Shown piece by piece: positions 45,592 to 52,825 of a stretch of 64,000 nucleotides of DNA. A program made the position numbers and the translations under genes. Source of the DNA: an uncultured Alistipes sp. (GTDB lineage: Bacteria > Bacteroidota > Bacteroidia > Bacteroidales > Rikenellaceae); the NCBI GenBank assembly GCA_947573795.1, contig CANPHE010000010.1, positions 1 through 64,000 on the forward strand. Direction: 5' to 3'. Within the stretch, counting starts at the first letter, position 1. The number at the start of each line of letters is the position of its first letter. The notes below the pieces were generated by a model. It was not told the DNA's origin. It saw only the letters and a program-made list of their open reading frames with translations, and did no database searches.

Positions 45592-46722
45592 TTACAACCT
45601 GCGGGTGAGTTTGGGCACCATCGACTCCTTCCAGGCCTTGAAATCCCCGGCCAGGATGTGTTCGCGAGCCATGCCGACCAGACGCAGGTAGAAGGCGATG
45701 TTGTGCAGCGAGGCGATCTGCGCGGCGAGCATCTCGCCGCAGACGCACAGGTGATGCAGGTAGGCCTTCGAGTAGAGCGTATCGACGAAGGCCGTGCCCT
45801 CGGGATCGATCGGCGTGAAATCCGTCTCCCACTTCTTGTTGCGGATGTTGATGACCCCCTCGGCCGTGAACAGCTGGCCGTTGCGGCCGTTGCGCGTCGG
45901 CATCACGCAGTCGAACATGTCCACGCCGCGCTCGATGCCCTCGAGGATATTGACCGGAGTACCCACCCCCATCAGGTAACGGGGCCGGTTCTCGGGCAGC
46001 ACGGCGTTCACCACCTCGATCATTTCGTACATCACCTCCGTAGGCTCGCCCACGGCCAAGCCGCCGATGGCATATCCGTCGGCATCGTATCGCAGGACAT
46101 TCTCCGCCGCGCGGACCCGCAGATCGGGATAGGTACACCCCTGTACGATGGGAAAAAGCGCCTGGTAGTGGCCGTATTTGGGCTGCGTTCGGTGATATCG
46201 GTCGAAACAACGGTCGAGCCACCGCTCGGTGAGGTCCAGCGACTTGGCAGCATATTCGCGCGGAGCGTCGCCCGGAGGGCACTCGTCGAAGGCCATCATG
46301 ATGTCGGCGCCGATCGTACGTTCGGTGTCGATCACGCTTTCGGGCGTGAAGAGGTGTTTCGAACCGTCGATGTGCGAACGGAAGTGGCACCCCTCCTCCT
46401 TGAGCTTGCGGCACGCCGCGAGCGAGAAGACCTGGAATCCCCCGCTGTCGGTGAGCATGGGGCCCTCCCACGTCGAGAAGCGGTGCACGCCCCCCGCCGC
46501 CTCGATGATCGGCATGCCGGGCCGCAGGTAGAGGTGGTAGGTGTTGGCCAGGATGATCTGCGCGCGGGCCTCGTCGCGCACGTCGCGGTGGAAAATACCC
46601 TTGACCGTCGCCGCCGTGCCTACGGGCATGAAGATCGGCGTGAGGATCGTGCCGTGGTCGGTCTCCAGTTCGCCCGCACGGGCTTTGGTCAGAGGATCGT
46701 TCTGTCGTATGGTAAATCGCAT
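45592..46722 (-). CDS. tgt: tRNA guanosine(34) transglycosylase Tgt (queuine/preQ1 insertion)
   Basis: The 376-residue protein starts MRFTIRQND; upstream in-frame codons belong to a repeat. Active-site landmarks are LTDSGGFQVFSL, MMAFDEC, GLAVGEPTEVM and DCVMPTRNGRNGQLFT, including the nucleophilic aspartates. The reaction exchanges guanine 34 for preQ1 in GUN-anticodon tRNAs. Unusually, the zinc-binding CxCxxC region of canonical Tgt (PECDCYTCRNYSRAYLHHL type) reads PEGTAFVDTLYSKAYLHHL here, so the three cysteines are absent. The downstream His in SLHN remains. It heads the operon with the HrgA-like and LPS-export genes. Confidence 0.94.
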   Translation of the reverse strand: MRFTIRQNDPLTKARAGELETDHGTILTPIFMPVGTAATVKGIFHRDVRDEARAQIILANTYHLYLRPGMPIIEAAGGVHRFSTWEGPMLTDSGGFQVFSLAACRKLKEEGCHFRSHIDGSKHLFTPESVIDTERTIGADIMMAFDECPPGDAPREYAAKSLDLTERWLDRCFDRYHRTQPKYGHYQALFPIVQGCTYPDLRVRAAENVLRYDADGYAIGGLAVGEPTEVMYEMIEVVNAVLPENRPRYLMGVGTPVNILEGIERGVDMFDCVMPTRNGRNGQLFTAEGVINIRNKKWETDFTPIDPEGTAFVDTLYSKAYLHHLCVCGEMLAAQIASLHNIAFYLRLVGMAREHILAGDFKAWKESMVPKLTRRL

Positions 46723-46829
46723 ATCGTTTCCTTTCAGTAGGTTCCGGGGCCCCGTCCCACGTATTCGCAAGAAGGGGCCGTTTCCCGGTAAAAGCGGCTA
46801 TATCCCGTTTACCCCATCGCTCCTCCGAC

Positions 46830-46960
46830 CCGGATGTCGCCCGGGCCGGCCGAAGCCCCGCGGCCTTTTCGAACCTCCGCGGAGGAGACTTGCGGGTGCA
46901 ACCCGCGAGGGAACAGGGCGAAAGCGCACTAAGGGTAAAATCGGATATAATTGCCCTTGC
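46830..46960 (-). repeat. dispersed repeat family A copy, upstream of tgt
   Basis: The 46723-47039 gap has no gene. Read on the minus strand it has GGCAATTATATCCGATTTTA, CCTCGCGGGTTGCACCCG, CTCCTCCGCGGAGG and GGCCGCGGGGCTTC, the same order as in copies at 24914-25294 and 63500-63615. Confidence 0.6.
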
Positions 46961-47013
46961 AAAAATACGCAAAATAATTCTGATTTTTGAATTTTGATTT
47001 CTGAATTGTTTTG

Positions 47014-47021
47014 TACCTTTG
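47014..47021 (+). promoter_or_regulatory. -7 element of the glycosyltransferase-sigma operon
   Basis: TACCTTTG is an exact TAnnTTTG match, predicting transcription near 47028. It makes the ATG at 47040 the only plausible start. Confidence 0.6.
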
Positions 47022-47039
47022 CGGATATTTCGTCCGACG

Positions 47040-48194
47040 ATGCGTTTCTTCGATCTGTTTCCGATCTGCTACGGCTGGGAGGGCGTCGCCCTCGCAGGAG
47101 CCATGCTCGTGCTGCTGGGCGTGCAGTTCTATTATTATATCCACCTCTACGGCCGCATTCCCTCCTACCGGAACGACCGCCGCACCCCCGTGCGCGAGCA
47201 GACGCCGCCCGTTTCGGTCGTCGTGCCCATGTTCTCGGAGGACTATTCGTTCGTCGAGGAGCGCCTGCCGCTCATCCTGGCCCAGAACTACCCCGATTTC
47301 GAGGTGGTGATCGTCTACGTGGGTTCCGACACGGATTTCTACGCCGACCTGATGCGGCTCAAACAGTCGTTCCCGCTCATCACGACGACCAAGATACACC
47401 TCGACCCGCGGTTCCCGATTTCGCGCAAAATGGCGCTCAACGTCGGCATCAAATCGGCGCACTACGAATGCATGGTCTTCACCTCGACCGATGCCTGTCC
47501 GCAGACCGACCGTTGGCTGTCGCTGATGGCCAAAGGTTTCACGCGCGGCGATATCGTACTGGGATACTGCGGACTGGAGGCCGGGAAAGGGTTGGCGAAC
47601 TACTTCATGCGGGCCTGGCGCACGATGCACGCGACAGCGTGGATCTCGGCAGCGATCCGGGGCCGCGCCTACCGCGGAATTCTCCACAACTTCGGATTCA
47701 CGAAGAGCATCTATTTCGGGGCCAACGGCTTCAGCCACCTCAACATGAATATCGGAGAAGACGATCTTTTCCTCCAAAAGGTATTCACCCGCGACAACGC
47801 GAGCGTCGTGCTCTCGCCGCGAGCCACGCTGCGCGAAAAGACATGGGGCGGCATGGGCTGGTGGCTGAGCCGACTGCGTTATTACGGCTCGGCCGTAAAA
47901 TTCTACCCCCGGGCGGTCCGCAACTACACGCGCTGGGAGCTCGGCTCGCGCGTGCTGTTTTTCCTCACCGTTCTCTGCGCCCTGGCGGTCATGCCGTGGG
48001 AGTATGCGGCAGCGGCCGGCGCATTGGCGCTCGTGCGCTACGCCGTGGTAGCGATCCAGGTGCGGCGCATCGCCCGCCGGCTGGGCGAACGGGGACTCGT
48101 CGCCCGCTACTTCCTCTACGATCTGTTCGGGCCTTTGTTCGCGGCACTGCTCGCGCTGATGCTCCTGCGCAAAGACCAGCGGGTATGGAGATAG
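47040..48194 (+). CDS. membrane glycosyltransferase family 2
   Basis: The 384-residue protein has an N-terminal membrane helix (GVALAGAMLVLLGVQFYYYI). A GT-A catalytic core follows (VSVVVPMFSEDYSF, then FTSTDACPQTDRWL as the DXD-like region, and IGEDDLFLQKVF). C-terminal membrane segments include VLFFLTVLCALAVMPWEYAA. It transfers a sugar from a nucleotide donor; the acceptor is unknown. It overlaps the sigma-factor gene by 10 bases. Confidence 0.9.
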   Translation: MRFFDLFPICYGWEGVALAGAMLVLLGVQFYYYIHLYGRIPSYRNDRRTPVREQTPPVSVVVPMFSEDYSFVEERLPLILAQNYPDFEVVIVYVGSDTDFYADLMRLKQSFPLITTTKIHLDPRFPISRKMALNVGIKSAHYECMVFTSTDACPQTDRWLSLMAKGFTRGDIVLGYCGLEAGKGLANYFMRAWRTMHATAWISAAIRGRAYRGILHNFGFTKSIYFGANGFSHLNMNIGEDDLFLQKVFTRDNASVVLSPRATLREKTWGGMGWWLSRLRYYGSAVKFYPRAVRNYTRWELGSRVLFFLTVLCALAVMPWEYAAAAGALALVRYAVVAIQVRRIARRLGERGLVARYFLYDLFGPLFAALLALMLLRKDQRVWR

Positions 48195-48745
48195 CCGACT
48201 ACATCGTCGCCGACGACCGGCAATTGGTCGAACGGGCTCTCGGAGGCGACGATACGGCCTTCGAATACCTTTTCGACCGCTATCGCGATGCCATCCGCCG
48301 GTTGTTCGTGCAACGGTTGGGCGGCGTGAACGACGCCGACGACCTGTTGCAGGAGACTTTCATCAAAGTCTATATCAACCTGCACCGATACCGAGCGGAA
48401 TTCACCTTCGGGCAATGGGTCTACACGATCGCCCGCAACACGTTCATCGACTACATGCGCCGCCGTCAGGACGATCTGCCCATCGACGAACGGTTCGCGG
48501 CTCCCGCGTCGAACGCCCCGACTCCCGAGGAGCGTTTCATCAACCTCCAGCAACGGCACCAGATCGAACACTACCTCGAACGCCTCGCGCCCCGCTACCG
48601 GCAACTGATCGTCATGCGCTTTTTCGACGAATACTCCTACGAGGAGATCGCTGCGAAGCTCGGCCTGCCGTTCGGTACGGTCAAGACGCAGATACACCGG
48701 GCTCGCGAACGCATGTGCCGGATGATCGCCTCGGGGGACGAGTGA
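48185..48745 (+). CDS. RNA polymerase ECF-type sigma factor
   Basis: The 186-residue protein starts MEIADYIVAD. Region 2 has DTAFEYLFDRYRDAIRRLFV and DADDLLQETFIKVY, with FGQWVYTIARNTFIDYMRR. Region 4 has RYRQLIVMRFFDEYSYEEIA and GTVKTQIHRARERM. There is no anti-sigma gene beside it. The 10-base overlap with the glycosyltransferase suggests translational coupling. Target promoters are not visible. Confidence 0.95.
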   Translation: MEIADYIVADDRQLVERALGGDDTAFEYLFDRYRDAIRRLFVQRLGGVNDADDLLQETFIKVYINLHRYRAEFTFGQWVYTIARNTFIDYMRRRQDDLPIDERFAAPASNAPTPEERFINLQQRHQIEHYLERLAPRYRQLIVMRFFDEYSYEEIAAKLGLPFGTVKTQIHRARERMCRMIASGDE

Positions 48746-48752
48746 CCTCGGC

Positions 48753-48773
48753 AATTCAGAATTAAGAATTTTC
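48753..48773. repeat. 7-bp AATTCNN array, 3-unit copy
   Basis: AATTCAG, AATTAAG and AATTTTC follow directly after the sigma-factor stop. Confidence 0.5.
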
Positions 48774-48779
48774 GGGGCG

Positions 48780-48895
48780 GTCGATGGTTAAGGGCGAGTC
48801 GTAGCCTGCGGGGGTGAGCGTAGCGAGCCTCCGCCCGGGGGAGGCTACGGCTCGCTGCGGTCCGCAGGACCGCATTTTGCGGGTGAAAAGTTAAA
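48780..48895. repeat. dispersed repeat family B copy 5, opposite orientation
   Basis: Reversed, it reads GAGCCGTAGCCTCCCCCGGG, CGGAGGCTCGCTACGCTCAC and GCAGGCTACGACTCGCCCTT, nearly matching 13575-13675. It lies in the 48746-49034 gap. Confidence 0.65.
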
Positions 48896-48926
48896 AGTTT
48901 TCGCGGCCGCAGCCTGCGGGGCCCGC

Positions 48927-48952
48927 GCCCGTCTAAAAGACGGGCTTTTTTT
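48927..48952 (+). terminator. terminator-like hairpin before rsmG
   Basis: GCCCGTCT-AAA-AGACGGGC is followed by seven T. It ends about 80 bases before the rsmG start and would end transcription of the glycosyltransferase-sigma operon. Confidence 0.75.
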
Positions 48953-49034
48953 GGGGAGGGTAGCAGCGACTTTTGCTGCCAACCGACGTATGTCCCCGGA
49001 TGCAGTTTGCGGCAAAACATATTGAAAAGACATC

Positions 49035-49655
49035 ATGGAACCGATCCTGAAATACTTTCCCGATCTTACGGAGCGCCAGAAGGAGCGCTTCGCGGCGCTC
49101 TACGACCTCTACGGCGACTGGAACGCCAAAATCAACGTCGTCTCGCGCAAGGATTTCGACCAACTCTACCTGCGCCACGTGCTGCACTCGCTCGCCATCG
49201 CCCGGGTCTGCACGTTCGACGCCGGAGCGCGTATCCTCGACGTGGGATGCGGCGGCGGATTCCCCTCGGTACCCCTCGCGATCCTCTTTCCCGAGGCGCA
49301 TTTCGTCGCTGCGGACTCGATCCGCAAGAAAATCACGGTCGTCGAGGGCGTCGCGCAAAGCCTCGGACTCGAAAACCTCGAACCGCGCTGCGTGCGGGTC
49401 GAAACGCTCAAGGAGTCTTTCGATTACGTCGTCTCGCGCGCCGTCACGGCCATGCCCGAATTCGTCGGATGGGTGCGGGGCAAGATCCGCCGCGGACAGC
49501 GGGGTTCGCTGCCCAACGGCATCCTCTACCTCAAAGGCGGCGACCTGGCCGAGGAGCTGGCCCTCACCGGCATGCGCTGGGACGTCCATGCGATCTCCGA
49601 CTTCTTCGACGAGGAGTTTTTCGAAACGAAAAAAGTGGTCTACACCCAAATGTAA
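49035..49655 (+). CDS. rsmG: 16S rRNA (guanine(527)-N(7))-methyltransferase RsmG
   Basis: The 206-residue protein is a class I SAM methyltransferase of canonical length. It has YGDWNAKINVVSRKDFDQLY at the N-terminus, the SAM-binding ILDVGCGGGFPSVPLAILFP, DSIRKKITVVEGV and VVSRAVTAMPEFVGW. It methylates G527 of 16S rRNA. Its loss confers low-level streptomycin resistance in other bacteria. The sulfatase gene begins 73 bases downstream. Confidence 0.96.
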   Translation: MEPILKYFPDLTERQKERFAALYDLYGDWNAKINVVSRKDFDQLYLRHVLHSLAIARVCTFDAGARILDVGCGGGFPSVPLAILFPEAHFVAADSIRKKITVVEGVAQSLGLENLEPRCVRVETLKESFDYVVSRAVTAMPEFVGWVRGKIRRGQRGSLPNGILYLKGGDLAEELALTGMRWDVHAISDFFDEEFFETKKVVYTQM

Positions 49656-49728
49656 GCCTTGCGGGCTGCCCGAGCCCCCGAGGAGAGAATTACCGAAAAA
49701 ATCGAAACGCCACAATAAACCGCCAACT

Positions 49729-51252
49729 ATGAAACCGCTACTCCTTGCCGCTCTGCCAGCTGTGGCGCTGACCGCCTGCGGCCAGCGTGCACCGCAAAAC
49801 GCGGCACGCCCCAACGTCATCTTCATCTATGCCGACGACTTAGGCATCGGCGACCTGAGCTGCTACGGCGCCACACGGGTCTCGACACCCAACATCGACC
49901 GCCTGGCATCCGAAGGTCAGCGCTTCGCCAACGCCTACGCCACCTCGTCTACCAGCACGCCCTCGCGTTTCGGCCTGCTGACGGGCATGTACCCGTGGCG
50001 CCAGCGCAATACGGGCATCGCCCCCGGCAATTCGGAGCTCATCATCGACACGGCCTGCTACACACTGGCCGATGCCCTGCACAGCGCGGGGTATGCTACG
50101 GGCGCCGTCGGCAAGTGGCACCTCGGATTGGGCCCTGCCGGAGGCACGGACTTCAACGCCGAAATCCGCCCCGACGCCCGCGATATCGGCTTCGATTATG
50201 AATTCGTCATCCCGGCGACGGTCGACCGCGTGCCGTGCGTCTATGTGGAGAACGGCCGCGTCGTGGGGCTCGACCCCGACGATCCGATCGAGGTGAATTA
50301 CCGACATAAGGTCGGCGACTGGCCCACGGGCGCCGAGAATCCCGAGTTGGTCGAGCTCCGCCCGAGCCAAGGCCATAACAACACAATCATCAACGGAATT
50401 CCCCGCATCGGCTGGATGACGGGCGGCCGCGCGGCGCTGTGGCGCGACGAGGATATCGCCGACACGATCGCCAAGAAGGCCATCCAATTCATCACCTCCC
50501 ACCGCGACGAACCCTTCTTCCTCTACATGGGGACCAACGACGTGCACGTGCCGCGCGTACCCCATCCGCGTTTTGCAGGCAAGAGCGGCCTGGGCAGCCG
50601 CGGCGACGTGATTCTGCAACTCGACTGGACGATCGGCGAGGTGATGCGCACGCTGGACAGCCTCGGCATCGCCGACAACACGCTGCTGATCTTCACCTCC
50701 GACAACGGCCCGGTGATCGACGACGGCTATGCCGACGAGGCATTCGAACAGCTCAACGGCCACACCCCCATGGGCATCTACCGAGGCGGCAAATACAGCC
50801 TCTACGAGGCCGGAACGCGCATTCCGATGCTCGTCCGCTGGCCCGCACGCGTCGCAGCGGGCGAGCAGCCGGCGCTCTTCTCGCAGATCGACGTCTACCG
50901 TTCGCTGGCGGCACTCTGCGGCGCGGAACTCCCCGAGGGGGCTGCCCCCGACAGCCGCGACCGGTTGCCCGAGCTCCTCGGCGAACGGCAGCAGGACCGC
51001 GAATACATCGTACAGCAGAATCTGGACAACACACTGGCCCTCCTCTCGGGCAGCTGGAAATACCTCGAGCCGAGCGACGGCCCGGCCATCGAATACTGGA
51101 CCCGCATCGAACTGGGCAACGCCCCCGAGGCGCAGCTCTACGACCTGAAAACCGACCCGTGCGAGCGGCACGACGTCGCCGCGGAGCATCCCGAGATCGT
51201 TGAGCGGCTTACCGCAAAGCTGGAAACCGTGAAACAAGGGGCGACCGATTAA
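49729..51252 (+). CDS. S1-family sulfatase, lipoprotein
   Basis: The 507-residue protein starts MKPLLLAALPAVALTAC with a lipobox Cys. The upstream open frame overlapping rsmG is not coding. Active-site motifs are NVIFIYADDLGIGDLSCYG, STSTPSRFGLLTG (S-x-P-S-R, Ser-type formylglycine), GKWHLGL and FTSDNGPV. Ser-type enzymes need an anaerobic maturase. It converges with a GH109-type gene, separated by a bidirectional hairpin. Substrate is unknown; a host glycan such as sulfated mucin or GAG is plausible. Confidence 0.93.
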   Translation: MKPLLLAALPAVALTACGQRAPQNAARPNVIFIYADDLGIGDLSCYGATRVSTPNIDRLASEGQRFANAYATSSTSTPSRFGLLTGMYPWRQRNTGIAPGNSELIIDTACYTLADALHSAGYATGAVGKWHLGLGPAGGTDFNAEIRPDARDIGFDYEFVIPATVDRVPCVYVENGRVVGLDPDDPIEVNYRHKVGDWPTGAENPELVELRPSQGHNNTIINGIPRIGWMTGGRAALWRDEDIADTIAKKAIQFITSHRDEPFFLYMGTNDVHVPRVPHPRFAGKSGLGSRGDVILQLDWTIGEVMRTLDSLGIADNTLLIFTSDNGPVIDDGYADEAFEQLNGHTPMGIYRGGKYSLYEAGTRIPMLVRWPARVAAGEQPALFSQIDVYRSLAALCGAELPEGAAPDSRDRLPELLGERQQDREYIVQQNLDNTLALLSGSWKYLEPSDGPAIEYWTRIELGNAPEAQLYDLKTDPCERHDVAAEHPEIVERLTAKLETVKQGATD

Positions 51253-51264
51253 CCCGTGCAATAT

Positions 51265-51309
51265 GCGCAACAGAAAAAGGCTGTCCTGGGACAGCCTTTT
51301 TCTGTTGCG
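51265..51309. terminator. bidirectional terminator between sulfatase and GH109 genes
   Basis: GCAACAGAAAAAGGCTGT and ACAGCCTTTTTCTGTTGC form an 18-bp perfect stem with T and A runs inside, between converging stops. Confidence 0.85.
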
Positions 51310-51322
51310 AGCCGCAGCCGGA

Positions 51323-52720
51323 TCAATCGACCAGCATCGCGTGGCGATAGCCTTCGATCTTGTTCCAGTCGCCGCGCGTAAAGTCGGGCACGGCCACCGG
51401 AGCGCTGTTGTGCTCAATCGACGTGGCGGTCAGCTCCCCGATGCACGACCACTCGGCCGCATCGTAAACATCCTGATCCAGCGGCAGACCGTGATGCAGG
51501 CAGTAGACCAGACGATAGTCCATGATGAAGTCCATGCCGCCGTGGCCGCCGACTTCGCGGGCTTTCGCCTCGGTTTCGCGCGTGATCGGATGTTTGTACT
51601 GCTCCATCAACTGCTCGCGCACCTCCTTGGGAACGAAACTGTGCGACGAGAGGTTCTGATGATCGGGCACGCCGCTCTCGCAAAGCTGCTCGGGGTGGAA
51701 CGCGAAGCCCTGCACGGGGTATTTGTTCGCGAAACCGTCGGTACCCGTCAGCTGGTACATGCGGCTGTACGGACGCGGCGTATAGACGTTGTGCTGCAAA
51801 TGGATCGCACGGCCCTGTTCGGTCTTGATGAGCGTGAGCGTATGATCGCCGTTGGCGAACGATTCGGCGCCCAACGACTCCTTCGCCTTCTTCAGGCCGT
51901 TGACCGACGGAGTATCCATCGCCACGAGGTATTTCATCCGGTCGCCGCGGTGAATGTTCAGCAGTTGGCAGGCGGGGCCCAGGCCGTGGGTGGCATAGAC
52001 GTCGCCGCGGTGCGTACGGTTGAACTCCAGGCGCCAATTGCCCTGGTAATAGTCCCAGAATTCGTCCAGATTATGAATATAGGAGCCTTCGACGTGCAGG
52101 ATATCGCCGAAAAGCCCCTGCTGCGCCATGTTGAGCGTCGTAAGCTCGAAGAAGTCGTAAACGCAGTTTTCGAGCATCATGCAATGGCGCTGCGTCTTCT
52201 CGGCCGTATCGACCAACTGCCAGCACTCGTCGAGCGACATGGCGGCCGGAACCTCCACCGCGACGTGTTTGCCGCACTGCATGGCGTAAATGGCCATCGG
52301 CGTATGGCATACCCACGGCGTGACGATATATACCAGGTCGAGGTCCTCGCGCTCGCAAAGCTGCTTCCAACCCTCCTCGCCGCTGTATGCCGCCGCTTCG
52401 GGCAGTCCGCGACGGCGCAATATCTGCTGCGCGGAGTCGACACGCTCGGGATAGAGGTCGCACAACGCCGTAATCTCCACACCGTCGAGGTACGTGTAGC
52501 GTTTCACGGCATCGGGTCCGCGCATGCCCAGGCCGATGAAGCCCACGCGGATCGTATCGATCGGCTCGCAGCGCAGCCCCAGCACGGACTGCTGTCCTGC
52601 GGCACGGGCCGGCGTATCGAACACGATCACGCCGTCTTCGACGCGCAGACCTTTCGTTTCGGAACATCCGGCCAGCAGAATGCCCCAAAAAAGGCTCATT
52701 AAAAGGGTTAGTTTTTTCAT
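51323..52720 (-). CDS. Gfo/Idh/MocA family lipoprotein, GH109-type
   Basis: The 465-residue protein starts MKKLTLLMSLFWGILLAGC. The NAD-binding Rossmann core has VGFIGLGMRGPDAVKRY, with GKHVAVEVPAAMSLDECWQL and MLENCVYDFFELTTLNMAQQ, strongly like GH109 alpha-N-acetylgalactosaminidases. A HGLGPACQLLNIHRGDRM region and GGHGGMDFIMDYRLVYCL follow. GH109 uses tightly bound NAD for a redox-assisted hydrolysis of alpha-GalNAc. The open frame extending to 53842 overlaps lnt and is rejected. It diverges from lnt. Confidence 0.88.
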   Translation of the reverse strand: MKKLTLLMSLFWGILLAGCSETKGLRVEDGVIVFDTPARAAGQQSVLGLRCEPIDTIRVGFIGLGMRGPDAVKRYTYLDGVEITALCDLYPERVDSAQQILRRRGLPEAAAYSGEEGWKQLCEREDLDLVYIVTPWVCHTPMAIYAMQCGKHVAVEVPAAMSLDECWQLVDTAEKTQRHCMMLENCVYDFFELTTLNMAQQGLFGDILHVEGSYIHNLDEFWDYYQGNWRLEFNRTHRGDVYATHGLGPACQLLNIHRGDRMKYLVAMDTPSVNGLKKAKESLGAESFANGDHTLTLIKTEQGRAIHLQHNVYTPRPYSRMYQLTGTDGFANKYPVQGFAFHPEQLCESGVPDHQNLSSHSFVPKEVREQLMEQYKHPITRETEAKAREVGGHGGMDFIMDYRLVYCLHHGLPLDQDVYDAAEWSCIGELTATSIEHNSAPVAVPDFTRGDWNKIEGYRHAMLVD

Positions 52721-52746
52721 ATCGAATCGGGTTTTTGGTTTCGTTA

Positions 52747-52754
52747 CAAAAGTA
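52747..52754 (-). promoter_or_regulatory. -7 element of the GH109-type gene
   Basis: The minus strand reads TACTTTTG, 27 bases upstream of the ATG at 52720. A -33 element is not clear. Confidence 0.55.
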
Positions 52755-52762
52755 CGAATAAT

Positions 52763-52793
52763 TTTGAAATCTGCGCACGTTTGCGTACTTTTG
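52763..52793 (+). promoter_or_regulatory. promoter of the lnt operon
   Basis: TTTG at 52763-52766, a 19-base spacer and TACTTTTG at 52786-52793 match the Bacteroidota consensus exactly. It predicts transcription near 52800 and so supports the lnt ATG at 52826. Confidence 0.75.
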
Positions 52794-52825
52794 TCAGCGT
52801 AAAATTCGGCGTAAAAAATCATCGC

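Noticed and set aside
46994..48745. A long frame spanning the glycosyltransferase gene into the sigma factor (583 residues)
   Set aside because: Only the last ~186 residues are coding; the earlier part is an out-of-frame shadow of the glycosyltransferase gene.
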